DNA of 10,632 nt, taken from Candidatus Peregrinibacteria bacterium RIFOXYB2_FULL_32_7 (GTDB lineage Bacteria; Patescibacteriota; Gracilibacteria; UBA1369; GWF2-33-10). Location: contig MFXJ01000026.1 of NCBI GenBank assembly GCA_001787465.1, positions 539 to 11,170 on the forward strand, written 5' to 3'. Position numbers and translations under genes: made by a program. Below the pieces are notes generated by a model that saw only the letters and a program-made list of their open reading frames with translations, was not told the origin of the DNA and ran no database searches. This document shows, piece after piece, positions 1 through 6,642 of the stretch. Each line of letters opens with the position of its first letter. Within the stretch, counting starts at the first letter, position 1.

Positions 1-244
1 CAACGCCAATAATTGCAATATCATCATTTTTCATAAAATTCGAATCTCGAATCTCGAATCTCGAATCACCATTTTTCATTATCTTCATCACTTTACCCTC
101 CGCGTGCTTCATCACCAACTCTTCAGGTTTTAAATGCTTTTCAAACATTTCTTTATAATCACTCGATATAACCTCAAAATCAAATCCAGCTGATTTAAGC
201 AGTTCAATCCTCCTCGGTGATTTAGAAGCAAGAATAATTTTCAT
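1..244 (-). CDS. maf: Maf-family nucleoside triphosphate pyrophosphatase, N-terminal part (runs off the left edge)
   Basis: Reading leftward from the ATG at 244-242, 81 codons are present before the window ends. The protein opens with MKIILASKSPRRIELLKSAG, the signature of the Maf/YhdE family (ASxSPRR nucleotide-binding motif), and continues with FEVISSDYKE and, at the edge, IAIIGV, where the conserved (A/V)DT motif should follow. Family members are cytoplasmic pyrophosphatases that hydrolyse non-canonical or canonical nucleoside triphosphates (dTTP/UTP or m7GTP subfamilies); the part seen does not decide which. An oddity is the stretch at residues 59-69, encoded by 3.9 copies of a 7-bp repeat, which lengthens the segment before the DT motif compared with typical Maf proteins. 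It lies 44 bp downstream of trpD on the same strand and may be co-transcribed. No Shine-Dalgarno is seen next to the start. Confidence 0.88.
   Translation of the reverse strand, partial: MKIILASKSPRRIELLKSAGFDFEVISSDYKEMFEKHLKPEELVMKHAEGKVMKIMKNGDSRFEIRDSNFMKNDDIAIIGV
41..67. repeat. Heptamer tandem repeat (CGAATCT, 3.9 copies) inside maf
   Basis: Three perfect copies of CGAATCT followed by CGAATC lie within the maf reading frame. On the coding strand the unit is GATTCGA, and the three frames give the peptide DSRFEIRDS. The tract sits just before the conserved strand leading to the Maf DT motif. As 7 is not a multiple of 3, gain or loss of one copy would shift the frame. Confidence 0.9.
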
Positions 245-260
245 AAAAAAAATTTTGAAA

Positions 261-280
261 GCGACAATTCCTATTGTCAC
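261..280 (-). terminator. Short hairpin in the trpD-maf gap, possible weak terminator or attenuator
   Basis: On the minus strand GTGACAAT and ATTGTCGC form an 8-bp stem (one G-U pair) around the loop AGGA, followed by TTTCAAAATTTTTTTT reaching the maf start. It lies between the trpD stop and maf. The stem is weak and the first T stretch is interrupted, so partial termination is possible but not assured; it could also be an RNA processing or stability element. Confidence 0.35.
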
Positions 281-288
281 CAATTTTC

Positions 289-1302
289 CTATTCTCTATT
301 CCCAAAAGCAATCAAATTCTCCAACTTCTTCTCCGCCTCGCCATTTTCCAAAACCTCCCTAGCCATTTCTATCCCTTTTTCCCAAGAAGAAACTTTTTTA
401 CAAACTTTTAAAACTGCCGCGGAATTCAAAAGCACTATATCTAATTTCGCTCCTTTTTCTTTCCCAGCTAAAATATTGCGCAAAATTTCTGCATTTTCTT
501 CAGGATCGCCACCTTTCAAATCTTCAACTTTTGCTCTTTTAAAACCAAAATCTTCAGGCTTAATTTCATATTCCATAATTCGGCCATTTTCCAATTCAAA
601 AACTTGCGTTGGACCAGTAGTGGAAATTTCATCCAAACCATTTCCATGAACAACCATAGCATTTTCAAAACCCAAATTCTGCATAGTTTCAGCATAAATC
701 GACAAAACATTTGGATCATAAACTCCAATGACCTGATATTTCACTTGAGCTGGATTAAGCAAAGGACCAAGTAAGTTAAAAATTGTCCGTGTTTTTAAAG
801 TTTTTCGAATTGGCATCACATATTTCATCGCTAAGTGATATAAAGGCGCAAACAAAAATCCAATTCCAATTTCCTCAATAGATTTACAAACTTGATCAGG
901 CGTTAATTCTATTCGCACGCCCAAAGATTTTAACACATCCGCACTGCCACTTTTTGAAGAAGCCGCTCTGTTCCCATGTTTCGCCACTTTTATTCCACAA
1001 GCAGAAACCACAAAAGCAACAGTTGTAGAAATATTAAAAGTACTGAAACCATCACCTCCTGTCCCACACATATCAACGCAAAAATCAACTTTCGGTGAAA
1101 TTTTTAAAGCTTTTTCACGCATTATTTGAGCAAAACCAGTCAATTCATCCGCACAAATCCCTTTAGTCTGCAAAGCTATCAAGATTGAAGCAATTTCCAA
1201 ATCAGTCATCTCTCCAGACATCATACTCAAAGCTAAATTTTTCGTTTCTTCTAAAGTTAAATTTTGACGATTTATGAGTTTATTTAAAAATTCTGTAATC
1301 AT
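289..1302 (-). CDS. trpD: Anthranilate phosphoribosyltransferase
   Basis: This enzyme joins anthranilate to phosphoribosyl pyrophosphate (PRPP) in the second step committed to tryptophan synthesis. The 337-residue length is that of stand-alone TrpD. Visible motifs are the PRPP loop CGTGGDG (79-85), KHGNRAASSKSGSADVL (108-124), the anthranilate-site segment with R166 followed by RTIFNLLGPLLNP (172-184), and the metal-binding D224-E225 in GLDEIS. All expected residues are present, so it should be active. These motifs separate it from the TrpD2/YbiB-like relatives and from pyrimidine phosphorylases. No other trp gene lies in the window, so it may be an isolated salvage step or part of a scattered pathway. 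AAGG lies 12 bases before the ATG, rather far for a Shine-Dalgarno. A possible promoter (TTGAAA, 16-bp spacer, TAGTAT at 1314-1309) would give an almost leaderless transcript. Confidence 0.96.
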   Translation of the reverse strand: MITEFLNKLINRQNLTLEETKNLALSMMSGEMTDLEIASILIALQTKGICADELTGFAQIMREKALKISPKVDFCVDMCGTGGDGFSTFNISTTVAFVVSACGIKVAKHGNRAASSKSGSADVLKSLGVRIELTPDQVCKSIEEIGIGFLFAPLYHLAMKYVMPIRKTLKTRTIFNLLGPLLNPAQVKYQVIGVYDPNVLSIYAETMQNLGFENAMVVHGNGLDEISTTGPTQVFELENGRIMEYEIKPEDFGFKRAKVEDLKGGDPEENAEILRNILAGKEKGAKLDIVLLNSAAVLKVCKKVSSWEKGIEMAREVLENGEAEKKLENLIAFGNRE

Positions 1303-1349
1303 AATTTAATACTACCTTTTTTCTTCTTTTTTTCAAGAACGACAAAAAT

Positions 1350-1378
1350 TTGACGACTCTAAAAAAAACCTCTAAACT
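1350..1378 (+). promoter_or_regulatory. Likely rpsT promoter
   Basis: TTGACG (1350-1355) and TAAACT (1373-1378) are separated by exactly 17 bp and point toward rpsT. Initiation near 1385 would give a leader of about 78 bases that includes the heptamer tract at 1400-1427. The -35 is 5/6 and the -10 is 4/6 to the sigma-70 consensus. Confidence 0.5.
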
Positions 1379-1399
1379 CTCCTCGATCCCATCAACAAG

Positions 1400-1427
1400 C
1401 TAAAATCTAAAATCTAGATTCTAAATC
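1400..1427. repeat. Degenerate heptamer repeat (CTAAAAT-type, 4 units) in the rpsT leader
   Basis: Four consecutive 7-bp units read CTAAAAT, CTAAAAT, CTAGATT, CTAAATC. They include the 10-bp palindrome AATCTAGATT at 1411-1420. The tract lies upstream of rpsT, in the predicted untranslated leader. Confidence 0.75.
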
Positions 1428-1462
1428 GTATATGGGGGTTTATTTTCTCACTTTTTTCCACA

Positions 1463-1798
1463 ATGCCAATCATTAAATCTGCCATCAAACGAGTGAAACA
1501 AAGCGCAGTCAAACAAAAAAGAAATTATATCATGCGTAGAAAACTTAAAACTGCAATCAAAGGCGTGATTGATGTTGTCAAAGCAAAAAATACTGAAGAA
1601 GGAAAAAAACTTTTAAATACTGCCTACAAAATTATCGACACAGCCGCAAAAAAACATATTATTCACCACAAAAATGCTGATCGCAAAAAATCAAGATTAG
1701 CAAAATTAGTAGGCAACATCGGTAAAACTCCGGCCAAAGAAGTAACAAAACCCATCAAAAAATCTACCAAGGCAAAAGCAAAAACTACAAAAAAATAG
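1463..1798 (+). CDS. rpsT: Small ribosomal subunit protein bS20 with lysine-rich tail
   Basis: S20 binds 16S rRNA early in assembly of the 30S subunit. The start MPIIKSAIKRVKQS and the segment HHKNADRKKSRLAKLV (68-83) are diagnostic for bS20, with the helical, Lys/Arg-rich body between them. Typical S20 has about 87 residues and ends soon after the KKSRLAK motif. This one adds about 28 residues (84-111) that are low in complexity and rich in Lys, Thr and Ala, probably a disordered RNA-binding tail. The ATG is preceded by a pyrimidine-rich sequence without a Shine-Dalgarno. The gene diverges from trpD and converges on the methyltransferase gene with only 23 bp between stops and no clear terminator. 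Confidence 0.95.
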   Translation: MPIIKSAIKRVKQSAVKQKRNYIMRRKLKTAIKGVIDVVKAKNTEEGKKLLNTAYKIIDTAAKKHIIHHKNADRKKSRLAKLVGNIGKTPAKEVTKPIKKSTKAKAKTTKK

Positions 1799-1821
1799 AT
1801 TCTAAAAGTCTAAACAAAAAT

Positions 1822-3246
1822 TTAATCTTTTTGAAACGCCTTCAAAATCTCCTCGGAAAATGCAATTTCTCCGCCCTTTTTAACTGTAGCAAAAGGAAGT
1901 CCGACCTTTCTTACCGACAAATACCTAAATTTCTCCCAAAAGACCCCTGATTGAAGGAAAACCTCATCATTTTTCTGAACAAACAAAGGCATTTTTCTGT
2001 TTTCACTAATTTGCTTAAAAAAATCTGGTAAAGCAAAATCACAATATTTAATAAATCGTTTAGCAAATTCCTTCTGCCTTTTATAAGGTAAAATCTCCCA
2101 AGCCCTCTTCTCATCAGACATTTTTCTTTTCAAAAATTTAGAATTTTGCCTGCCAGAACTTAGGGCTGGCCTGCCAGAACCTTGGGCTGGCCTGCCAGAA
2201 CCTTGGGCTGGCCTGCCAGAACATTGGGCTGGCCTGCCAGAACTTAGGGCTGGAATATTCATCTTTTGCTTTCTTTTTTCTCCAACTAAATTCATATCAA
2301 ACCGATCATCTTCCTTACTATATTTATATCGAGCTAATTGATTTCTTAGATTCTGATTCTGAGCTAAATCGTTACTAGCATCACTTTTCTTTTTCAAAAT
2401 CAAAGCCGTAAAAAATCCTTCCATCTCTTCTTTATGCGGCCAAAATTTCTTGCTTTCTAAAACTTCAAAACTGGCCCCATAAATTCCTTTTAATTTTTTC
2501 AAGACCCCTTCATTTTCAAATTCATTTAAAGTACAAGTTGAATAAACCAATTGCCCGTCTTCTTTCAAAGCTTCAAAAGCAGAACATAAAATTTTCACCT
2601 GCATCCGAACAAAACCTTTTATATATTTAAGCGACCATTTTTTCATTACCTCTTCAGACTTAAGGAACATCCCTTCTCCACTACATGGCGCATCAACCAA
2701 AACTTTATCAAAACTTTTGGGATAATATCTTTGAAAATAAGATGGTTTTAAATTAGTAATCGCATAATTCCAAACACCAAGTCTTTCAATATTTTCTCTT
2801 AAAGCCGCTAACCGAGATAAAGAAATTTCATTAGCAATAACAAATCCTTTTACTCCTAATTTCTGAGCGATATGAGTGGTTTTACCTCCAGGCGAAGCGC
2901 ACATATCAAGAACAACATCATCTTCCTGAACATCCAAAAGTTCTACTGGATACATTGAAGTTGCACCCTGAATATATCCACAACCATTCAAATGCGGCTC
3001 TGTACTGCCTAATGGTTTTTCAAAACTTTTTGGCAAAGTAACCCAAAATCCTTGCTTGCAAAAAGGAACTTTTTTAAGCTTCCATGTCTCTTTTTTTGCA
3101 AAATTCTGAAAATCTTTTACCGACCATTTCAAAGTATTAACTCGAAAAGCTTTTGAATAAGATTTATTCAAAGCAGACCAAAATAAATCAAACTCTTTCT
3201 CACCGAGTAAATTCTTATAATAATTTTGAAAATTTTGCTGAGACAT
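1822..3246 (-). CDS. RNA (cytosine-5-)-methyltransferase, NOL1/NOP2/Sun family, RsmF-like
   Basis: An S-adenosylmethionine-dependent enzyme making 5-methylcytosine in rRNA or tRNA. The SAM motif I is LDMCASPGGKT (113-123). The two catalytic cysteines of the family are C188 in DAPCSGEG (motif IV) and C238 in YSTCTLNEFENEG (motif VI). The N-terminal part (1-100, with AFRVNTLK) resembles the usual substrate-binding region. After a repeat-bearing linker (about 285-375), the C-terminal 100 residues (AWEILPY to the end, with RYLSVRKVGLP) resemble the C-terminal domain of RsmF/YebU, which favours 16S rRNA as substrate; the target base cannot be read from sequence. Five 7-residue units of SGRPAQ type occupy residues 334-367 and look like a late insertion into the linker. 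The chosen ATG has no Shine-Dalgarno. Confidence 0.92.
   Translation of the reverse strand: MSQQNFQNYYKNLLGEKEFDLFWSALNKSYSKAFRVNTLKWSVKDFQNFAKKETWKLKKVPFCKQGFWVTLPKSFEKPLGSTEPHLNGCGYIQGATSMYPVELLDVQEDDVVLDMCASPGGKTTHIAQKLGVKGFVIANEISLSRLAALRENIERLGVWNYAITNLKPSYFQRYYPKSFDKVLVDAPCSGEGMFLKSEEVMKKWSLKYIKGFVRMQVKILCSAFEALKEDGQLVYSTCTLNEFENEGVLKKLKGIYGASFEVLESKKFWPHKEEMEGFFTALILKKKSDASNDLAQNQNLRNQLARYKYSKEDDRFDMNLVGEKRKQKMNIPALSSGRPAQCSGRPAQGSGRPAQGSGRPALSSGRQNSKFLKRKMSDEKRAWEILPYKRQKEFAKRFIKYCDFALPDFFKQISENRKMPLFVQKNDEVFLQSGVFWEKFRYLSVRKVGLPFATVKKGGEIAFSEEILKAFQKD
2149..2253. repeat. Five tandem 21-bp GC-rich repeats inside the methyltransferase gene
   Basis: Five head-to-tail units of exactly 21 bp begin CCTGCCAGAAC and end GGGCTGG, differing only in the bases between (TTA, CTT, CTT, ATT, TTA). 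The tract is far richer in G+C than its surroundings. Each unit junction contains the inverted pair GCCAG...CTGGC. On the coding strand each unit gives seven residues (SGRPAQG-like), so copy-number change keeps the frame. The outermost copies share the same variant, and the two central copies are identical, which points to expansion by slippage or unequal exchange. Confidence 0.95.
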
Positions 3247-3308
3247 TTTGAGAAATTGAAAAACAAAAAGACATTAACATGTTTAATCATTTTTTCCCAT
3301 ATTTATTT

Positions 3309-3343
3309 AATTAAAATTATATTTGAATGAAATATGTTTTCGA
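3309..3343 (-). promoter_or_regulatory. Possible promoter of the methyltransferase gene
   Basis: The minus strand has a perfect TATAAT at 3321-3316, about 70 bases upstream of the ATG at 3246. The -35 region (TCGAAA or TTCGAA, depending on spacer) matches poorly, so the assignment rests on the -10. The 150-bp gap holds no gene. Confidence 0.35.
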
Positions 3344-3349
3344 ATTATC

Positions 3350-3395
3350 TCGAAATGAAAGGAAATTTTGATGATAAAAATCGAAATGAAAAGAA
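3350..3395. repeat. Two-copy direct repeat between genes
   Basis: TCGAAATGAAAGGAA (3350-3364) and TCGAAATGAAAAGAA (3381-3395) differ at one base and are 31 bp apart, just beyond the stop of the metallopeptidase gene. A small inverted repeat TTTCGA/TCGAAA (3338-3343, 3350-3355) overlaps the first copy. Function unknown. Confidence 0.6.
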
Positions 3396-3396
3396 C

Positions 3397-4494
3397 TTAA
3401 ATTTTTAAATTCCCATGCAATACCGCCGTCCAATATTCTGCATTCATATCCTCTGAACCATATTTAGCAAAAAAAGATAATGGGAATCCAAATCTGTCTT
3501 GATATTCCTGACTAGAAAATTTTGAAGTAAATTTTTGGGATTTTTTATCCCAATGATATCCGGTTATCATTTCAACTGCTAATATAATACGTCTTGCTTG
3601 TTCAGCTAAAGTTGCATTTGGAACATTATCAAAAACTTTTCCATTCCCATTCATAACTTTTAAAATTTTTTTCCCATTACTAAATAAAATTGATATGAAT
3701 TCAGCTATTCCTTCTATTGTTCCAGTAAAATAATCAGGTAACGTAATATGCCATTGACTGTAACTTGTTTTATAAATAAATGGTTTACACATTTGCGGAA
3801 TACTCAAAGTATCAGCAAAACCAAATGACTGTAAGCTCTGCCAGAATTTACTTCTTCCCTCAAAATTATCTAAGCAATAAATATAATGTCCCAGTTCGTG
3901 AATAAAAGAAAAACCTCTTTTTTTTGTATCTTCTACTATATTAAAAGAAATAAAAATTATTTGATCATCTACATCATATATAGCAATAGCATCTGAATAA
4001 TATGGATGAAAAGGATTTCTTTCAGCTTCAGACTGATCATTTTTCAAATCAATTTCATCAGCTATTTTTTTAACAATTCGTATTTTTAAATTTTTATGCT
4101 GTTGCCAAAAATCAAGCGGCAATAAAGCTAACATATTTTCTAACATAGAAAAAATTTCTAATATTTTCGCTTGGTTTTGTTGGTCATCTGGCCGACATAA
4201 ATATAAAAATTTTCCTTTCATCGCAAAATATCGTGTAGAATTAACATCTCGCCTTGTTTCAAACTCCACTGAAATTCCATATTTATCTTTTATCCTTTTC
4301 AAAGTTGATTCAATCTCACTTAATTTATCAACGCTGAACTCTTGTTTTGTAATTTGATTACCCAAAATTTTTTCTTTTTTCTGAGAGCAATTTCTTCCTC
4401 CTGATTGATCCATTTCTTCTCTTTCAGCATTTTCATAAACAAAAAATCTTGACTTCAAAGAATACTGAAAGTTATAAAAACTTTTAACTTGCAT
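3397..4494 (-). CDS. HELGH-type putative zinc metallopeptidase
   Basis: A 365-residue protein with one clear motif, FSFIHELGHYIYCL, giving the zinc-binding and catalytic HExxH at 199-203. In gluzincin-type peptidases a downstream Glu is the third zinc ligand. Two segments could supply it: EGIAEFIS (261-268) or SEDMNAEYW (347-355); the second resembles the ED-AE helix of anthrax-lethal-factor-like peptidases. Residues 110-140 (a helix, then LALLPLDFW and KIRIVKK) recall the scaffold preceding the active site in such proteins. Substrate is unknown. There is no signal peptide or membrane segment, so it is probably cytoplasmic. It is not a classic ImmA/IrrE protein, since the HExxH lies in the second half and no HTH is visible. 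The start at 4494 is supported by a promoter 18 bases upstream; Met28 is an alternative. The acidic protein gene is transcribed away from it. Confidence 0.7.
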   Translation of the reverse strand: MQVKSFYNFQYSLKSRFFVYENAEREEMDQSGGRNCSQKKEKILGNQITKQEFSVDKLSEIESTLKRIKDKYGISVEFETRRDVNSTRYFAMKGKFLYLCRPDDQQNQAKILEIFSMLENMLALLPLDFWQQHKNLKIRIVKKIADEIDLKNDQSEAERNPFHPYYSDAIAIYDVDDQIIFISFNIVEDTKKRGFSFIHELGHYIYCLDNFEGRSKFWQSLQSFGFADTLSIPQMCKPFIYKTSYSQWHITLPDYFTGTIEGIAEFISILFSNGKKILKVMNGNGKVFDNVPNATLAEQARRIILAVEMITGYHWDKKSQKFTSKFSSQEYQDRFGFPLSFFAKYGSEDMNAEYWTAVLHGNLKI

Positions 4495-4518
4495 ATTAAA
4501 TTTTGAATAAATCGATAT

Positions 4519-4527
4519 ATTATATCA
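4519..4527 (-). promoter_or_regulatory. Extended -10 promoter for the metallopeptidase gene
   Basis: The minus strand reads TGATATAAT (4527-4519), a perfect extended -10 (TGn TATAAT). No good -35 is present 17 bp upstream (GTAAGA), which an extended -10 can compensate. Initiation near 4512 would leave a leader of about 18 bases before the ATG at 4494. Confidence 0.6.
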
Positions 4528-4557
4528 CAAATATTTCCGCTTCTTACTGCTCTTTAA

Positions 4558-4586
4558 TTGACTTAATCAATAAACTATGTTTTAAT
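4558..4586 (+). promoter_or_regulatory. Sigma-70-like promoter for the acidic protein gene
   Basis: TTGACT (4558-4563) and TTTAAT (4581-4586) are 17 bp apart, each 5/6 to consensus. Initiation near 4593 leaves about 18 bases before the ATG at 4611. It lies back to back with the metallopeptidase promoter within a 116-bp region, so the two genes could be co-regulated. Confidence 0.65.
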
Positions 4587-4610
4587 TAAATAAATTTTTA
4601 AATAACAAAT

Positions 4611-5498
4611 ATGGGAACAGATCAACAAGGAGACATAGAAAAAACTAAACTAGAATCATTACAAGAACTTTTATTTGAATTTTCTATAAAACCCGAATTG
4701 GGATTTCGGGAAATAGATGAAGAACAAGATATGCCTGACGAAGAATCAGCTCAAGTCGCATTAGGAAATTATTTAACTATTCCTGAAACACTTGTATCAA
4801 AATTAACTGAAATGGGAATAGTAAATACTCTATTATTAATAGAAGAAGCTCAAGAATTATATAATGAATTAGAAATGGCAATTCCAATAGAAGATATATT
4901 CTTTCAATGTAAGATAAGACAAGCGCTATATGATGTGCTTGAAGTCAATACGGCAAATAGAGATTGGTTTGAGGAAGAAACAAATAGAGATAATATGGCT
5001 ACTTATAATAGTATATCTAGCCTATGCTCTTCAATAGATTCAATTATAGATCCAATTAATGAAAATTTAGGCAAACTTATATGTAAAACTAGAGCCATTT
5101 TTATCATATTTATGTTTGAACACCGCAATGTTTTAGATGCAATTAATATGTTCAAAAAATATCTTACAAGGCATTTAATAAAAATTGTTGTTGAAGGCAA
5201 AGAAACAGATAAAATTCGTGAACACTTATCTGACGATGAAGTTGAAATTCTAGAAGACGTTGAAGATCTAACTAACGCAGATTCAAAGTTAACTAATGAA
5301 TTAAAATCTCGAATAGGCATATCTTTAGAAGATTTAGAACCACCAAATCAAGCCTTAATAAATCAAGCAATACAAATTATTCAAGAAAATAAAATAGGTC
5401 AAATCGCTGAATTAATAATTGGTGAAAATGAAGAATCTTTTACTGTTTTATCCTCATGCATCCCACCATCAAAGTGCGGATTACAATTAGAAGAATGA
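4611..5498 (+). CDS. Acidic, mostly helical protein of unknown function
   Basis: I do not recognise the 295-residue product. It is strongly acidic: the N-terminal 50 residues include the patch EIDEEQDMPDEES (34-46), and another patch lies at 205-219 (HLSDDEVEILEDVED). The sequence reads as a series of amphipathic helices (55-110, 133-195, 225-270), with a more hydrophobic helix around 160-172 (TRAIFIIFMFEHR) that is short for a membrane span. There is no signal peptide, and only a handful of cysteines with no metal-site pattern. It is divergently paired with the HELGH metallopeptidase gene, so it could be a partner, regulator or substrate of that enzyme; this is inference from position only. 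There is no Shine-Dalgarno. The gene ends in TGA immediately before the promoter-like repeat at 5503. Confidence 0.65.
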   Translation: MGTDQQGDIEKTKLESLQELLFEFSIKPELGFREIDEEQDMPDEESAQVALGNYLTIPETLVSKLTEMGIVNTLLLIEEAQELYNELEMAIPIEDIFFQCKIRQALYDVLEVNTANRDWFEEETNRDNMATYNSISSLCSSIDSIIDPINENLGKLICKTRAIFIIFMFEHRNVLDAINMFKKYLTRHLIKIVVEGKETDKIREHLSDDEVEILEDVEDLTNADSKLTNELKSRIGISLEDLEPPNQALINQAIQIIQENKIGQIAELIIGENEESFTVLSSCIPPSKCGLQLEE

Positions 5499-5502
5499 CG
5501 CC

Positions 5503-5534
5503 CACCTGTCAATCCTCCCAATCTATGCTATTCT
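5503..5534 (+). repeat. Promoter-like direct repeat, left copy
   Basis: The 28 bp at 5503-5530 match 7654-7681 at 27 positions, and similarity continues through a 1-bp indel (TATTCTTA against TATCTTA). It contains CTGTCA (5506-5511), a 17-bp spacer and TGC-TATTCT (-10 at 5529-5534), so it looks like a promoter. It points into the antisense of the 3' end of the HTH-PRTase gene and has no obvious gene to drive. Confidence 0.75.
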
Positions 5535-5540
5535 TAATAA

Positions 5541-6518
5541 TCACACCTCACTGATCACATCAAAACCTTTAAAACTTCCAGTTATAGAAAGGCCGATAAT
5601 TTGTCCTTTGCAAATATTCTGATGTTTTATTTTTTTTGCTATTTCATTTAAAGTAGCACCAGACCCGATTGCGTCATCTATAATTAAAATATTTTTATAA
5701 TTTTTTTGAGAATTAACTACAAAGGTTTTATCAGCATTTTCAACCCTATCTTCAAGTTTATTAAGAGTTTTTTGAGGCACTGCAAATTCACCTCTAATTT
5801 TTACAATATTAATTTTTGGTAAATCTAAATTTAAATATTTTTCAAATTCTTTCATAAACTGAATCTCTCTTTTGACAGTTGGCGGTACGAATACAATTGC
5901 CTCAATATTAAATTTTTTTAGAATTTTTATTATTTGAGGCTGAACAAAAGAAACTAATTCCTTTATCAAAATTCTATTTTGACTCTGTTTAGCATAAAGT
6001 AGCATCTGCCCTAATTTCGTTTTACCAAATCTTTCTATAGAATAGAAATCTAAATAAAAAATTTTATCAAGATATAAAATTTTAAAAGTATTTTTCATTT
6101 TTTGAGATCCATCAATAAAACCATCTTTTTTAAAATTATTATATTTTAGCAAAGTAGAGACATACTCTTTTGCTGTTTTCAAAACATTTTGTTTGTTCTT
6201 ATTACACCAATATATAAATCCATTAATCCCTTCTTTGCGTTCACCAATCGGACTAATCATAAAAAAATTATTTTCAATCTGTTTTTTTAGATCTTTATCA
6301 AAAATAAACTTATCATCATTCAACTTTAGTTCATTTTGAATAGCATAAACAACCTTTGGAGCTGTTCCAAATTTAGAAATTTTATTTTCAAATAAAAGCT
6401 TAGCAATATGCTTATAAAGAGCTTGGTTAGAAATCTCAAGATAATCCCGCAATTCTTTAGCAGAACTTTGCGTGCGCTTTTTCAAATATTCAATAATTTT
6501 CTCTTTAGTTGTAATCAT
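5541..6518 (-). CDS. Winged-helix DNA-binding domain fused to a ComF-like phosphoribosyltransferase domain
   Basis: Residues 1-60 (TTKEKIIEYLKKRTQSSAKE, then LRDYLEISNQALYKHIAKLL and VVYAI) form a typical winged helix-turn-helix. Residues 200-325 carry a type I phosphoribosyltransferase domain: VFVPPTVKRE, then PQKTLNKLEDRVEN and the PRPP-binding loop ILIIDDAIGSGATL (277-290), in which the two Asp and the GSGAT loop are intact. The Q-x-x-L...R-x-x-N pattern before the loop resembles ComF/ComFC. The central part (85-195) is unassigned. Such fusions can act as nucleotide- or PRPP-sensing repressors, as PurR of Bacillus does, or keep enzyme activity. The strong promoter with an inverted repeat in the leader suggests autoregulation. 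Cytoplasmic. The gene converges on the acidic protein gene; its stop is TGA. A ComF-like gene near a PriA-type helicase recalls the comFA-comFC pairing, but the genes are not in one operon. Confidence 0.82.
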   Translation of the reverse strand: MITTKEKIIEYLKKRTQSSAKELRDYLEISNQALYKHIAKLLFENKISKFGTAPKVVYAIQNELKLNDDKFIFDKDLKKQIENNFFMISPIGERKEGINGFIYWCNKNKQNVLKTAKEYVSTLLKYNNFKKDGFIDGSQKMKNTFKILYLDKIFYLDFYSIERFGKTKLGQMLLYAKQSQNRILIKELVSFVQPQIIKILKKFNIEAIVFVPPTVKREIQFMKEFEKYLNLDLPKINIVKIRGEFAVPQKTLNKLEDRVENADKTFVVNSQKNYKNILIIDDAIGSGATLNEIAKKIKHQNICKGQIIGLSITGSFKGFDVISEV

Positions 6519-6537
6519 TTACTAAATTTTATTTACG

Positions 6538-6567
6538 ATTGATAGTTGACTATCAATTATCAACTAT
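6538..6567 (-). promoter_or_regulatory. Overlapping inverted repeats in the HTH-PRTase leader, probable operator
   Basis: Two perfect 8-bp inverted repeats interlock: ATTGATAG/CTATCAAT (6538-6545, 6550-6557, 4-bp gap) and ATAGTTGA/TCAACTAT (6542-6549, 6560-6567, 10-bp gap). They cover the predicted start of transcription (about 6565), just downstream of the -10. This is the placement of a repressor operator; alternatively the RNA could fold into mutually exclusive hairpins. The winged-helix protein encoded immediately downstream is the obvious candidate ligand. Confidence 0.6.
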
Positions 6568-6571
6568 AAAC

Positions 6572-6600
6572 AGTATAGGAAAATAAAACTAAACTGTCAA
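6572..6600 (-). promoter_or_regulatory. Strong promoter of the HTH-PRTase gene
   Basis: On the minus strand TTGACA (6600-6595), a 17-bp spacer and TATACT (6577-6572) give the best sigma-70-like promoter in the window (6/6 and 5/6). Transcription should begin near 6565, giving a 47-base leader before the ATG at 6518. Confidence 0.8.
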
Positions 6601-6642
6601 TCGATCATCTGATTTTTAGAAAAAAAGTAAGGTGTTGAGATT

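Noticed and set aside
2149..2253. A CRISPR array, prompted by regularly spaced GC-rich repeats
   Set aside because: The units are directly adjacent with no unique spacers, lie in frame inside a methyltransferase gene, and no cas genes are present.
3397..4494. Assigning the HELGH protein as ImmA/IrrE of a phage or ICE repressor system
   Set aside because: No XRE-type repressor gene is adjacent, the protein is longer than usual, the HExxH is far from the N-terminus and the usual ExN/A ligand pattern is not clear.
5496..5537. Recoding of TGA as glycine (code 25), which would extend the acidic protein to the TAA at 5535
   Set aside because: Long canonical genes such as priA have no internal TGA, which would be expected often if TGA were a glycine codon; reading TGA as a stop gives sensible gene ends here and at 5541.
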